A stretch of DNA of 64,000 bases from Bacteroidota bacterium (GTDB lineage Bacteria; Bacteroidota; Ignavibacteria; OLB7): NCBI GenBank assembly GCA_018266795.1, contig JAFDZV010000031.1, forward strand, positions 35,739 to 99,738. Reading direction: 5' to 3'. Of the stretch, positions 27,127 through 36,225 are shown piece after piece. Both the position numbers and the translations under genes were made by a program. Under the pieces are notes generated by a model, which saw only the letters and a program-made list of their open reading frames with translations, was not told the origin of the DNA and searched no databases. The first letter of the stretch is position 1, and every line of letters begins with the position of its first letter.

Positions 27127-27713
27127 GACGGGTTCCTTTACTGTGTCACGGTCTATAATGGATTGTGATCACGGGTACCACAAGGGGCGTGCCAAGGTCA
27201 GGAATCCACAAAAACGGGCAGGATCGAAGGAAAAGCGAAGTGCGGTGGACGACGATCTGACAAAGTGGCGTATTGCGGGTGCCGAATAAGACTGAGCAGT
27301 TGTCACAGGTAAGAATGACAGCGACAACCTTTCAAATCCCCTTCTCTCTGAACCTTAGATAAAGAAGTAATGGTTTTGTGTATAACCATGTGTCTTTGTG
27401 GATAACGTGTCGTGCACAGTTCGCAAATCGCTGGATTACAAGCCGGAATGAAGAATTTTTACGGGATCCTGAATGTTGATGAGTTGTGGATAACTCGTGT
27501 TCTATCCACGTCTCTGGGGGTAACTCCTCGCCGTCCCATCCGTTGGCCCCTTTTTACACGGACGATCCACGCGATATCCCACGGATTGTGCCGATATGTG
27601 GAGAGCCATGTGGATATCAGACGGAGTGGTTATCCTTCAGGTTTTGATGAAAACGAAGCGGGGCGAACAGCTGTGCCCGCCCCGCCTGGTCAGATTTCGA
27701 TGACCCCGACCGG
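27127..27713. other. Candidate replication origin region with DnaA boxes
   Basis: This 587-bp gene-free stretch holds two perfect DnaA boxes (TGTGGATAA, the complement of TTATCCACA) at 27397-27405 and 27485-27493. Single-mismatch copies lie at 27377-27385 (TGTGTATAA) and 27609-27617 (TGTGGATAT), and weaker ones at 27202-27210 and 27502-27510. A flank at 27331-27400 is about 64% A+T, far above the surroundings, and could be an unwinding element. The parS-like sites at 19.5 and 21.4 kb support an origin nearby. Against it, the strong minus-strand rpsO and infB group to the right would be transcribed head-on to a fork from here. A DnaA-titrating or regulatory site is the alternative. Confidence 0.55.
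27658..27685 (-). terminator. Terminator of pepA
   Basis: An 8-bp GC stem GCGGGGCG (27658-27665) and CGCCCCGC (27678-27685) encloses a 12-base loop and lies 28 bp after the pepA stop. On the minus strand TTCGTTTTC follows, a T-rich tail seen after other hairpins in this window. Confidence 0.75.
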
Positions 27714-29189
27714 CTACCAGTTCCGGAGAAGGTCGATCAGGAGTCGTACGCCCGCACCAGTCCCTCCCTTTGTCACATACCAGCTCCCCTTCGGGACCAT
27801 GCCGGAGCCCGCGATGTCCAGGTGGGCCCAGGGATATCCATCAACGAAATGCTGGAGGAAGAGGGCGGCCGTAATTGTGCCGGCGGCACGGCCGCCGGAG
27901 TTCTTGACATCGGCAATATCGCTCTTGATCAGCTCCTCGTACTCCTCCCACAGCGGAAGTTCAACAACACGGTCATAGCTTCTATTCCCTGCCTCGACAA
28001 TCTTGCCGTTGAGCTCCGGATTGTTCCCCATGAGGCCGGAGGCAACGTTGCCAAGTGCGATAACGCATGCGCCGGTAAGTGTTGCAAGGTCGATCACGGC
28101 CTGCGGCTTGTACCGCGAGGCGTAGCAGAGCGCATCAGCAAGAATCAGCCGGCCTTCGGCGTCGGTATTGTCGATCTCCGCCGTCTTGCCGTTCATGAAG
28201 GTGATGACATCGCCAGGCTTGTACGCGCTGCCGGAGGGCATGTTCTCCGTTGTCGGTACCAGACCGACAACATTACGATTCAATTTCAACTCGGCGATAC
28301 CGCGCATCGTGCCGATCACCGCAGCGGCACCCCCCATATCCATCTTCATCTCTCCCATTCCAGCCGACGGCTTGATCGATATACCGCCGGAATCGAACGT
28401 GATGCCCTTGCCAACCAGCACGACCGGAGCCTCTCCCTTCCGTCCGCCGTTCCATTCCATGACGGCGAAGAATGGCGGCTTCTCGCTTCCCTGATTGACC
28501 GCCAGCAGACCGCCCATTCCAAGACGGGTGATCTGCGCCTTGTTGAGCACGGTCACCTTCACACCAAGACTCGAAAGGCCTTTGGCCTGTTCGGCAAGCG
28601 ATTCGGGATAGATCTCGTTCGAAGGCGCATTTGCCAGATCGCGTGCAAGTGTGACACCGTTTACAATGGCTTCGCCAACTGCAGCTCCCCGCTTTGCATC
28701 GTTGAGGGACTTTTCATCCTCCACAAGTATGAGCAGGCGCTCAAGCTTCTTACCCGGCTTGTTCTCGGTGAAATACTTATCGAAGGAGTAGACGCTGAGC
28801 ATGGCACCTTCAACCACGGCCTGGGCTGCCTCGTTGGCCGCAAATCCAAACGATGGCAGAACGATGGCAAGGCTGGTGCACTTCATGCCCGCAGCGCGCT
28901 GGGCAGCAACAGATGCCGCGCGGCGAAGGCGCTCCAGACTGAAATCGGATTCTCCGCCGGTGCCAACCATTATGAGGCGGGGCATCTTCTTCGAGCCTGT
29001 GTACACAGGCGTGGCGCTGTCGCGTGCGCCGGTGAAGTCATTGCTGTCCAGCACGTTGGCGGCAGCTCCCCAGAGACTGCGGATCGTAGCGGTACGAGCA
29101 CCGAACTCGGTCTTGTCCTGTGAAACGAACACCGCTGTTGCATCGGCGGCATAGCCGTCGGACTTGAATCGCTGTATCGTGATCTTCAT
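27714..29189 (-). CDS. pepA: Leucyl aminopeptidase (M17 family)
   Basis: This 491-aa protein is an M17 cytosol aminopeptidase that removes N-terminal residues using two metal ions. The signature NTDAEGRLILADAL is complete at about residues 340-353. GKGITFDSGG (about 260) carries a metal-binding Lys and Asp, and the motif 'KMDMGGAAAVIGTM' supplies further active-site residues. The N-terminal third is the regulatory/hexamer-assembly domain. The length is typical (about 490-500). In some bacteria PepA also binds DNA at recombination or operator sites, but nothing here bears on that. It is transcribed alone toward the DnaA-box region. Confidence 0.95.
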   Translation of the reverse strand: MKITIQRFKSDGYAADATAVFVSQDKTEFGARTATIRSLWGAAANVLDSNDFTGARDSATPVYTGSKKMPRLIMVGTGGESDFSLERLRRAASVAAQRAAGMKCTSLAIVLPSFGFAANEAAQAVVEGAMLSVYSFDKYFTENKPGKKLERLLILVEDEKSLNDAKRGAAVGEAIVNGVTLARDLANAPSNEIYPESLAEQAKGLSSLGVKVTVLNKAQITRLGMGGLLAVNQGSEKPPFFAVMEWNGGRKGEAPVVLVGKGITFDSGGISIKPSAGMGEMKMDMGGAAAVIGTMRGIAELKLNRNVVGLVPTTENMPSGSAYKPGDVITFMNGKTAEIDNTDAEGRLILADALCYASRYKPQAVIDLATLTGACVIALGNVASGLMGNNPELNGKIVEAGNRSYDRVVELPLWEEYEELIKSDIADVKNSGGRAAGTITAALFLQHFVDGYPWAHLDIAGSGMVPKGSWYVTKGGTGAGVRLLIDLLRNW

Positions 29190-29387
29190 GTTGAGGATAT
29201 CGGTTAAGAAGTCCGTTATGAAACTACCGTAGCCATTCCACAGAAAAGCTCGTGCAGGTTGAGGCTCTCGTGATCATGGACTGCAAGGCCTGATGCCAAT
29301 GGGGCGCAGTCAGTCTCTCATGAAAGCCGTTAGAGTTCTCGAGGTCTGCTCAGGCGGACAACGGGTGTGCCCGGTACAGCCGGAGCG

Positions 29388-30929
29388 CTACTCCCACTCG
29401 ATCGTAGCCGGAGGCTTCGAGCTGATGTCGTACGCAACACGATTGATGCCGCGTACTTCGTTGATGATCCGGTTCGACACGCGTGCCAGCAAATCGTATG
29501 GCAGACGCGCCCAATCCGCTGTCATGCCGTCCGTGCTGGTAACGGCGCGTACCGCGCAGACATTCTCGTACGTCCGTTCATCACCCATCACACCTACCGA
29601 GGAAATGGGGAGAAGCACCGTGAATGCCTGCCACACTTCATGATACTGATTGGAGCTGTGTAGTTCTTCGATGAAGATCTGATCTGCCTGGCGAAGGATG
29701 TCGCAGCGCTCCTGGGTTACTTCGCCGAGTACTCGCACGGCAAGGCCGGGACCCGGGAACGGATGCCGATCGATGAACTCATCCGGCAGGCCAAGCTCAC
29801 GGCCAACAGCACGAACCTCATCCTTGAACAATTCCCGGAACGGTTCGATCAGCTTCATGTTCATACGTTCGGGGAGGCCACCGACATTGTGATGCGTCTT
29901 GATCGTAACCGAGGGGCCCTTGAAGGAGACGGACTCGATGACATCCGGATACAGCGTCCCCTGTGCAAGCCAGCCGGCGTCGGAGAACTTCTTGGCCTCC
30001 TGTTCGAAAACCTCGATAAACGTTGCACCGATGGATTTGCGCTTCATCTCCGGATCGGTAACACCCGCAAGCCGCTCCAGGAAGAGGGCGCTGGCGTCGA
30101 CGAAGTTCAGAGGAATGTGATACTTCTCGCGAAACAGATCCACCACCTGTCTGGACTCATTGAGTCGCATCAGGCCGTTATCGATATGAATGCAGAGAAC
30201 CTGATCGCCGATGGCCTCGTGCAGAAGCACGGCGAGAACACTGGAGTCCACACCGCCCGACAGCGCGCAGATCACGCGGCCGCCACCAACGCGTTCGCGA
30301 ATCTCTTTCTTGGCGCTCTCGATGAACGCATGTGTGTTCCAGCCACCCTTGGCGCCGCAGATGTTGAAAACGAAGTTGCGGAGCACATCCGCGCCGATGG
30401 CAGTGTGATGTACCTCGGGATGGAACTGCACGCCGTAGAAGCGCCGGGACGGATCGGCGACTGCACATATCGGAGCGTTTGCGGTGTGCGCAATTCGCTC
30501 GAAGCCATCGGGCGCCTTCGTAAGCGAGTCGCCATGGCTCATCCACACGCGCGACTCCTGCTGGACGCCGGCGAAGAGATCGGTGTTGTTGTCGACGTGA
30601 AGCATCGCCGGACCGAACTCCCGTTTGGCGGAACTGTCCACGGCGCCGCCAAGCTGGTATGCCATCAGCTGAAGGCCGTAGCACACACCGAGTATGGGAA
30701 TACCGAGCTCGAAGATTGCCGGGTCGCTGTGCGGGGCGCCGTCGGCGTATACGGAGGCAGGGCCTCCGGAGAGAATGATCCCGATCGGCGCGACGGCTTC
30801 GATTGCGCCGATCGAAATATTGAACGGATGGATTTCCGCATACACACCGCATTCGCGCACCTTGCGTGCAATGAGCTGCGTGTACTGCGAGCCGAAGTCG
30901 AGGATGAGAATACGCTCGGAATGATTCAC
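29388..30929 (-). CDS. guaA: GMP synthase (glutamine-hydrolysing)
   Basis: GuaA converts XMP to GMP using ATP and glutamine. I favour a GTG start at 30929 ([18 protein letters not shown]), which gives 513 aa and the usual N-terminus; an in-frame TTG at 30971 would add 14 residues. The glutaminase domain has the nucleophile in [10 protein letters not shown] (Cys about 88) and the His/Glu pair in [10 protein letters not shown] (about 171). The ATP pyrophosphatase P-loop LSGGVDSSV is near residue 226. The C-terminal dimerisation part ends [20 protein letters not shown], as in almost all GuaA. It is a single gene between pepA and pnp. Confidence 0.96.
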   Translation of the reverse strand: MNHSERILILDFGSQYTQLIARKVRECGVYAEIHPFNISIGAIEAVAPIGIILSGGPASVYADGAPHSDPAIFELGIPILGVCYGLQLMAYQLGGAVDSSAKREFGPAMLHVDNNTDLFAGVQQESRVWMSHGDSLTKAPDGFERIAHTANAPICAVADPSRRFYGVQFHPEVHHTAIGADVLRNFVFNICGAKGGWNTHAFIESAKKEIRERVGGGRVICALSGGVDSSVLAVLLHEAIGDQVLCIHIDNGLMRLNESRQVVDLFREKYHIPLNFVDASALFLERLAGVTDPEMKRKSIGATFIEVFEQEAKKFSDAGWLAQGTLYPDVIESVSFKGPSVTIKTHHNVGGLPERMNMKLIEPFRELFKDEVRAVGRELGLPDEFIDRHPFPGPGLAVRVLGEVTQERCDILRQADQIFIEELHSSNQYHEVWQAFTVLLPISSVGVMGDERTYENVCAVRAVTSTDGMTADWARLPYDLLARVSNRIINEVRGINRVAYDISSKPPATIEWE

Positions 30930-30999
30930 TGCGAATGGGATCTGAAGTGAGTCGGAGTTGCGAGGGAGCAACCAGTGGAATTCCGGAACGGGAAAGTTC

Positions 31000-31007
31000 C
31001 AAAGATA
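31000..31007 (-). promoter_or_regulatory. Possible Bacteroidota-type -7 element for guaA
   Basis: On the minus strand the sequence reads TATCTTTG, an exact match to the Bacteroidota sigma-A -7 consensus TAnnTTTG, 71 bp upstream of the chosen guaA start. No clear TTG/TTTG -33 element is at the right distance, so support is weak. Confidence 0.3.
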
Positions 31008-31060
31008 ACACTTGCCCCTCGTTGGGAGTTATGTTGATTCGGTGTCTGTGCCGAAAACAC

Positions 31061-31091
31061 AAGCCGGATCGAGCAATGCCCGATCCGGCTT
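31061..31091 (-). terminator. Terminator of pnp
   Basis: An 11-bp perfect stem AAGCCGGATCG (31061-31071) and CGATCCGGCTT (31081-31091) encloses a 9-base loop 27 bp after the pnp stop. On the minus strand it is followed by GTGTTTTCGG. This ends the large translation/RNA cluster. Confidence 0.8.
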
Positions 31092-31117
31092 TATTCAAAC
31101 TGCCAAGAACCGTTCGC

Positions 31118-33382
31118 CTATCGGCGGCGATCGCGATCGCCGCCACGATTGCCACCGCTGCCGTTGCGGGGCCCGCCACGATCACCACCGCGCGAACCAC
31201 CACGGTCACCGCGATTCCCGCCGCGGTCGCCGCCGCGGTCACCACGATATCCGTTGTCGTCGCTCACGGTCATCCCCTCCGGAACCGGCAGAAGTGCCTT
31301 CCGACTCAGGCGATACTTGCCATCGTCCGAGATCTCCAGCAGCTTTACCTGCACGCGCTCGCCAACGGACAGAACATCCTCAACGTTTTCCACGCGATGG
31401 TGTTCCAACTGCGAGATGTGCAGCAGGCCGGTCTTCTTTGGAAGGAACTCAACGATTGCGCCCAGGCCCTCCCGGATCTGCACCACGCGCCCCTCGTAGG
31501 TCTTGCCAACCTCCGGCTGCTCGGTGATGCGGTTGATCAGGGCAACGGCCCGTTCTGCGGACTCGCCCGATACGGCCGCGATAACGATGGTGCCGTCCTC
31601 CTCGATGTTGATCTCGGCGCCGGACTCCGCAACGATTCCACGAATCGTTTCGCCGCCGCTTCCGATCACAGCGCCGATCATCTCCACCGGAATCTGGATC
31701 GTCGTCAGACGCGGTGCGTACGGCGACAGATCGTGAGCCGGCTCGGTGATCGTCTCGGCCATCTTGTCCAGGATGTGCAACCGGCCCTGCCGGGCCTGTT
31801 CCAGTGCGCTACCCATGATCTCCAGAGAGATTCCCTGAATCTTGATATCCATCTGGCATGCGGTGATGCCGTCGCGCGTGCCTACCACCTTGAAGTCCAT
31901 ATCTCCCAGGTGATCCTCATCACCAAGGATGTCCGACAGGATCGCGACCTTCTCCGGTGTGTAGATCAATCCCATCGCGATGCCTGCAACCGGCTTGCGG
32001 ATGGGAACGCCACCCTGCATCAGCGCAAGCGTGCCGGCACATACCGTTGCCATGGACGATGAGCCGTTGGACTCGAGAATGTCGGAAACAATGCGGATGG
32101 TGTACGGAAATTCGGATTCGGCGGGGAGCACTTCCTTCAATCCACGCTCGGCCAGGTTGCCGTGCCCGATCTCTCGCCGCGATGTGGAGCCGAAGCGGCC
32201 CGTTTCACCGGTGGAGAACGGCGGGAAGTTGTAGTGGAGCATGAAGCGCTTGTCGTGCTTCGGCAGCAGACCGTCGATGAGCTGGCGATCCAGCTTCGTG
32301 CCGAGCGTCATCGATGTCAGCGACTGGGTTTCGCCGCGTGTGAAGAGGGCCGATCCATGCGTACGCGGAAGAACTTCCACCTCGCACGAGATGGAGCGGA
32401 TCTCCGTTGTGGAGCGGCCGTCCAGGCGCGTGCCATCGTTCAGAATCATATCGCGCATCGCATCGGATTCGAGATCGTGCAGCACCGAGCCAACGATCTT
32501 GTCCACCTCGAGATCCGGGTGCGTCTCGCCCGAGAAGTGATCGCTCACCAAGCCGGCAATCTCCTCGCGCAGCAGCTTGTAGCGCTCCTGGCGCCCTTCC
32601 TTGCTGCTGGCCTCACGCGCAAATGCTGCGAGCTTGGCGGTGGAATGTTCCCGGATGAACTCCGTCACGTCGGTGAACGGCTTCTTCTCCGGCATCGGCA
32701 GCGATGTGACGTCGCAGAGAGCCACAAGCTGGCGCTGCAGGTCGTTCAGCATTTTGATGTGCTGATGCCCGAACTCGAGAGCCTGGAGAAAGAGCTCCTC
32801 GCTGATCTCCTTGGATTCACCTTCCACCATCACGATGGAGGAGTCCGTGCCGGAGACCACGATCTCGAGTGTTGAATCGGCAAGCTGTGCGATGGTAGGA
32901 TTGATGACGAACTCGCCGTCGATATGTCCCACGCGCACATTGGAGATCGGTCCGCTGAACGGCATACCGGAAAGAAGCAGGGCGCAGGAAGAGCCCACGG
33001 CTCCCAGCACGTCCGGATCGTTCTCTTGGTCGAACGAATACGTGGTGCAGATGATCTGCGTCTCGTACGTCCAGCCCTTGGTGAACATCGGGCGAATAGG
33101 CCGGTCGATCAGACGGGCCGAAAGAATTTCCTTTTCCGTGGGACGTGCCTCACGCTTGAAAAAACCGCCGGGAATCTTCCCAACGGCAGCATACTTCTCG
33201 CGATACTCAACCTGGAGCGGAAGGAAGTCGATACCTTCACGTGGTGCGCTCGACGCTACGGCCACGGCAAGCACCATGGTATCTCCGTAGCGGACCATCA
33301 CTGCTCCATTTGCAAGCTTCGCAAGGCGGCCAGTCTCGAGCGAGAATGTTCTGCCGCCGAATTCCATTTCAACTGTCTTCAT
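31118..33382 (-). CDS. pnp: Polynucleotide phosphorylase with an Arg-Gly-rich tail
   Basis: PNPase degrades RNA 3' to 5' by phosphorolysis and is a core member of the degradosome. I start the 754-aa protein at 33382 (MKTVEMEFGGRTFSLETG), preceded by AGAGGA; a start at 33397 is also possible. Two RNase PH domains are present, with the helical domain between. A KH domain (GSGGETIRGIVAESGAEI, about 565-620) and an S1 domain (GKTYEGRVVQIREGLGAIV, about 630-700) follow. The last 45 residues (708-754) are an Arg/Gly-rich tail with many GDRGG-type repeats, absent from E. coli PNPase. An inverted repeat upstream (33512-33541) may be a processing site. Confidence 0.97.
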   Translation of the reverse strand: MKTVEMEFGGRTFSLETGRLAKLANGAVMVRYGDTMVLAVAVASSAPREGIDFLPLQVEYREKYAAVGKIPGGFFKREARPTEKEILSARLIDRPIRPMFTKGWTYETQIICTTYSFDQENDPDVLGAVGSSCALLLSGMPFSGPISNVRVGHIDGEFVINPTIAQLADSTLEIVVSGTDSSIVMVEGESKEISEELFLQALEFGHQHIKMLNDLQRQLVALCDVTSLPMPEKKPFTDVTEFIREHSTAKLAAFAREASSKEGRQERYKLLREEIAGLVSDHFSGETHPDLEVDKIVGSVLHDLESDAMRDMILNDGTRLDGRSTTEIRSISCEVEVLPRTHGSALFTRGETQSLTSMTLGTKLDRQLIDGLLPKHDKRFMLHYNFPPFSTGETGRFGSTSRREIGHGNLAERGLKEVLPAESEFPYTIRIVSDILESNGSSSMATVCAGTLALMQGGVPIRKPVAGIAMGLIYTPEKVAILSDILGDEDHLGDMDFKVVGTRDGITACQMDIKIQGISLEIMGSALEQARQGRLHILDKMAETITEPAHDLSPYAPRLTTIQIPVEMIGAVIGSGGETIRGIVAESGAEINIEEDGTIVIAAVSGESAERAVALINRITEQPEVGKTYEGRVVQIREGLGAIVEFLPKKTGLLHISQLEHHRVENVEDVLSVGERVQVKLLEISDDGKYRLSRKALLPVPEGMTVSDDNGYRGDRGGDRGGNRGDRGGSRGGDRGGPRNGSGGNRGGDRDRRR

Positions 33383-33511
33383 ACTGTCCTCTGACATTAC
33401 TGCCCTGGGGCCAACTCCCCGAGGCGACAACAACAACTGTGAACGGCACGTGCAATGCTGGTCGTGCCTCCATCGCTGCATTCATGCAAACAATGGATAA
33501 TCAAAGGCGAA

Positions 33512-33541
33512 AGCGCCGTGATCATGATTGATCACGGCGCT
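33512..33541 (-). promoter_or_regulatory. Hairpin between rpsO and pnp
   Basis: A perfect 13-bp inverted repeat AGCGCCGTGATCA (33512-33524) and TGATCACGGCGCT (33529-33541) with loop TGAT lies 13 bp after the rpsO stop and 130 bp before the pnp start. On the minus strand only TTCGCCTTTG follows, so it is a weak terminator. It may act as an attenuator or as an RNase III site; in E. coli the pnp leader is cut at such a stem and PNPase autoregulates there (known), while its role here is inference. Confidence 0.65.
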
Positions 33542-33554
33542 CTTCGCATTGTAC

Positions 33555-33824
33555 CTATCGGCGGATACCGAGGTTTGCAATAACCGCGCGATAACGCGCG
33601 ATGTCCTTGCGCATGAGATAGTCGAGAAGAGATCGACGCTTGCCGACCATCTGCATCAGACCACGGAGGGAGTGCTTGTCCTTCCGGTTCTTCTCGAGGT
33701 GCGGCGAGAGCAGGTTGATATGCTCGGTGAGGATCGCGATCTGCACTTCCGGCTTTCCGGTATCGTTCGGATGATCGCCGAATTTGCGCACAAGTTCAGC
33801 CTTGCGCTCCTTGGTCAATGCCAT
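33555..33824 (-). CDS. rpsO: Ribosomal protein S15
   Basis: S15 is a primary binder of 16S rRNA in the 30S platform and contacts 23S rRNA at bridge B4. The 89-aa product starts at 33824 ([23 protein letters not shown]) and ends [15 protein letters not shown]. All conserved features are present: [19 protein letters not shown], the [20 protein letters not shown] core and the C-terminal Arg residues. A GGAG ribosome binding site (33830-33833) precedes the start. The leader (33830-33890) can form a pseudoknot like that used for S15 autoregulation in E. coli. The order rpsO-pnp is the classical one. Confidence 0.98.
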   Translation of the reverse strand: MALTKERKAELVRKFGDHPNDTGKPEVQIAILTEHINLLSPHLEKNRKDKHSLRGLMQMVGKRRSLLDYLMRKDIARYRAVIANLGIRR

Positions 33825-33829
33825 GGTTG

Positions 33830-33890
33830 CTCCAACATGAGGTTGCTTCGTGACGCCTGCATATGCGGCCACAGGTCACGAGCTGTGGCC
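33830..33890 (-). promoter_or_regulatory. Predicted S15-binding pseudoknot in the rpsO leader
   Basis: On the minus strand the leader reads GGCCACAG, CTCGTGAC, CTGTGGCC, then GCATATGCAGGC and GTCACGA, just before the ribosome binding site. The first and third blocks form an 8-bp stem (33883-33890 with 33867-33874). The hairpin loop contains TCGTGAC, the exact complement of the downstream GTCACGA (33848-33854), giving a second 7-bp stem. Together these are an H-type pseudoknot ending 14 nt before GGAG. Such structures are the known S15 repressor-binding site in E. coli. Confidence 0.7.
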
Positions 33891-34033
33891 AGATGGCTTC
33901 GCGTTCGGCACAGGGCCGGCGGCGAAACCAGAGGTGAAAGAACAAGCTTCCACCCCCTGCTCTCTGCCCGTCTGAAAAGGCAGGAGAACATCTTTTTCAA
34001 TCTCGAGATTCGAGCGCCCGAGTGCGGAGCACG

Positions 34034-34951
34034 CTATCCCCTGCAGACCGTCCGATCACGTTCCAACTGATCCATGAACGCTGCCGCGGAGGTAAACTTC
34101 TGCTCCGAACGGACAAACTTAAGGAATTCAATAGTAACCACTTGTTCGTAAATGTCGCGATCGAAATCGAACAGGTTTGCCTCGATCGTGGTGATCGTTC
34201 CCTCGGTAAAGGTTGGGCGCACACCGATATTCGCCATTCCACGGAATCTCTCGCCATCGATCAGAAGCTGAACGCAATAGACCCCATTCATCGGGATCAG
34301 CTTGGCTGGGTCCAGCGGACGGATATTGGCGGTGGGAATGCCCAGCGAACGCCCGCGTCCGTCACCTCGTACAACGGTTCCCTGGAACGAGTAGTGGCGC
34401 CCGAGATAGCTGGTGGCTTTCTCAACATCACCGGCTATCAGCGCTCGCCGGATCTTGGTGGAGCTTACCGCCTCCTCGCCCAGCACCAGCGGCCCGATCT
34501 CCGTCACTCCGAAGCCGCGCGTTGCGCCCATCCCGGCCATGGCGGCAGCATTTCCCTCGCGGTTTTTCCCGAACGCATGGTCGTGCCCCACAACGAAATG
34601 AACCAGTCCGGACTTCTTCATAAGCAGCTCGCAGAACTCCTGCCACGGAGTGCCTGCCAGCTCGCGTGTGAACGGGAGCACGGCAACGGCGTCAACGCCG
34701 GCGTGCTCCATCTCCACCATGCGCTCTTCGATCGTGGTGAGGATCGGCACCGGCTCACCGGTTCGCCTCAGTACTTCCTGTGGATGCGGATGAAACGTGA
34801 TCACGAGGCTGCGCGCATTCAGTTCGTGCGCGGAGCGCACAAGGGCTGCGATGATCAACCGGTGGCCCAGATGTACACCGTCGAACGTGCCTACTGTGAT
34901 CACATGCCGCTCGCCGCGGGGAATTTCGTCCAGTGATTGATAGAGCTTCAT
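34034..34951 (-). CDS. ribF: RibF, bifunctional riboflavin kinase/FAD synthetase
   Basis: RibF phosphorylates riboflavin to FMN and adenylates FMN to FAD. The 305-aa protein begins MKLYQSLDEIPRGERHVITVGTFDGVHLGHRLI. The GTFDGVHLGH motif (about residues 21-30) is the nucleotidyl-transferase signature. The C-terminal flavokinase domain has 'GRGRSLGIPTANIRP' with the conserved PTAN. Length and domain order match the family. It follows truB by 10 bp, so both are co-transcribed; the position beside rpsO is usual in bacteria. Confidence 0.96.
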   Translation of the reverse strand: MKLYQSLDEIPRGERHVITVGTFDGVHLGHRLIIAALVRSAHELNARSLVITFHPHPQEVLRRTGEPVPILTTIEERMVEMEHAGVDAVAVLPFTRELAGTPWQEFCELLMKKSGLVHFVVGHDHAFGKNREGNAAAMAGMGATRGFGVTEIGPLVLGEEAVSSTKIRRALIAGDVEKATSYLGRHYSFQGTVVRGDGRGRSLGIPTANIRPLDPAKLIPMNGVYCVQLLIDGERFRGMANIGVRPTFTEGTITTIEANLFDFDRDIYEQVVTIEFLKFVRSEQKFTSAAAFMDQLERDRTVCRG

Positions 34952-34961
34952 AGCGAGAGCT

Positions 34962-35750
34962 TCATGGCGCGGAAGAGTTCTGTTCCCGCCCCATTGCCTC
35001 GATCAGTTCGGGCATGGTGACGGCATTATCAACCAGAAACCGGCCGCTCCTCGTGCGGCGCAGCTCCGTCAGGTAGGCGCCGGACCCGAGAGCCTTTCCC
35101 AGGTCGCGCGCCAGAGCCCGTATGTATGTCCCCTTGGAACAGACCACGACAAACCGAACAGCCGTAGGCGAGGAGTCCGATGCCGTAAGCGTCGGCGGCA
35201 GAATATCGAATTGTTGAATCGTGATCGGCTTTTCCGGGATCTCCACTTCCTCCCCCCGCCTGGCAAGCGAGTACAGTCGCGTGCCGTTCACCTTCCGAGC
35301 GGAATAGATCGGGGCCCGCTGCATCGATGTGCCGAGAAACCGGGAAGCCTGGTGCGCGATGGATTCCAGCGTCAGATGATCGGTGGGGAAATACTCGTTC
35401 GGCTCGCTGTCGGCATCGTCCGTGGGTGTGGTGGCGCCGAACACGATCGTTCCCGTGTACTCCTTCTCCTCGGCCTGCAGCAGATCCGCCAGCTTCGTGG
35501 CTCTTCCCAGGCAGAGGATCAGCAGGCCTGTGGCCATGGGGTCCAGCGTTCCTGTGTGCCCGACCTTTCGTACGCCGAGCAGATTGCGCGACTTGGCAAC
35601 CACATCGAAGGATGTCCATCCGGCGGGTTTGTCTACCAACAAAAGAGCGCCCTCCGGCGGGAGTTCCCCCCTGCGGATCGCGGCAAGCGTATGCCGCGTG
35701 AAGAGCGGTACGTCTGCAATCGGCGTCGCCGGCGTCTCTCCGGCGTTCAA
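34962..35750 (-). CDS. truB: TruB, tRNA pseudouridine-55 synthase
   Basis: TruB isomerises U55 in the T-loop of tRNAs. The 262-aa protein has LLLVDKPAGWTSFDVV near the start and the catalytic motif VGHTGTLDPMATGLL, with the nucleophilic Asp at residue 70. KEYTGTIVFG and the C-terminal CSKGTYIRALARDLG motif are also standard. Its ATG overlaps the rbfA stop in an ATGA junction (35747-35750), so translation is coupled. Confidence 0.97.
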   Translation of the reverse strand: MNAGETPATPIADVPLFTRHTLAAIRRGELPPEGALLLVDKPAGWTSFDVVAKSRNLLGVRKVGHTGTLDPMATGLLILCLGRATKLADLLQAEEKEYTGTIVFGATTPTDDADSEPNEYFPTDHLTLESIAHQASRFLGTSMQRAPIYSARKVNGTRLYSLARRGEEVEIPEKPITIQQFDILPPTLTASDSSPTAVRFVVVCSKGTYIRALARDLGKALGSGAYLTELRRTRSGRFLVDNAVTMPELIEAMGREQNSSAP

Positions 35751-36160
35751 TCGTTGTTCTCCCTGGCTGACGGCTGGTCCGGCTGCTCGTCATCATAGGG
35801 ATGCAGGCCGCGTGCCTCGTCGTCGCGACGTACCTGCTTGAGCAGCTTATCGATATGTTCGGCGGCATCCAGCGTGTCGTCGCGGTAGAAGCGAAGTTCC
35901 GGAATGAACCGCATCGTGACGCGCGACGCCAGGTCGTGCCGAAGCTCCGGGGCATGCGTGTTCATCCGCTTGATGAGCGTGTCCGGGTCGGTCGTGCTTC
36001 GAAAGATGCTGGCGTACACCTTCGCGATCCGAAGGTCCGGCGACATCTTGACAGACACGATGGTAATCATTCCATCGAGGTACTCGGGGAGATGCCGCTG
36101 GAACATTGTACTCAGCGCCTCGCGCAGCATCGCTCCCACGCGTTCTGTTCGTACGGACAC
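35747..36160 (-). CDS. rbfA: RbfA, 30S ribosome maturation factor
   Basis: RbfA binds the immature 30S subunit near the 16S 5' end and helps late processing. The 137-aa protein has the KH-like core: 'RTERVGAMLREALSTMFQRHLPEYLDGMITIVSVKMSPDLRIAKVYASIF', then a helix with RHDLASRVTMRFIPELRFYRDDTLDAAEHIDKLLKQV, which matches the RbfA signature (IPxLxFxxDxSxxxxxxIxxLL). The last 25 residues are an Asp/Glu-rich extension. It lies between infB (121 bp) and truB (4-bp overlap). Confidence 0.96.
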   Translation of the reverse strand: MSVRTERVGAMLREALSTMFQRHLPEYLDGMITIVSVKMSPDLRIAKVYASIFRSTTDPDTLIKRMNTHAPELRHDLASRVTMRFIPELRFYRDDTLDAAEHIDKLLKQVRRDDEARGLHPYDDEQPDQPSARENND

Positions 36161-36225
36161 GGGACTACCTTTCCGATGTTGAACGGCATGCGCCTCACCG
36201 AGGAAGCGCCACCGTAGAAAAGAGA

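Noticed and set aside
27127..27200. Search for a CIRCE (HrcA) element upstream of hsp20
   Set aside because: No TTAGCACTC/GAGTGCTAA inverted repeat is present.
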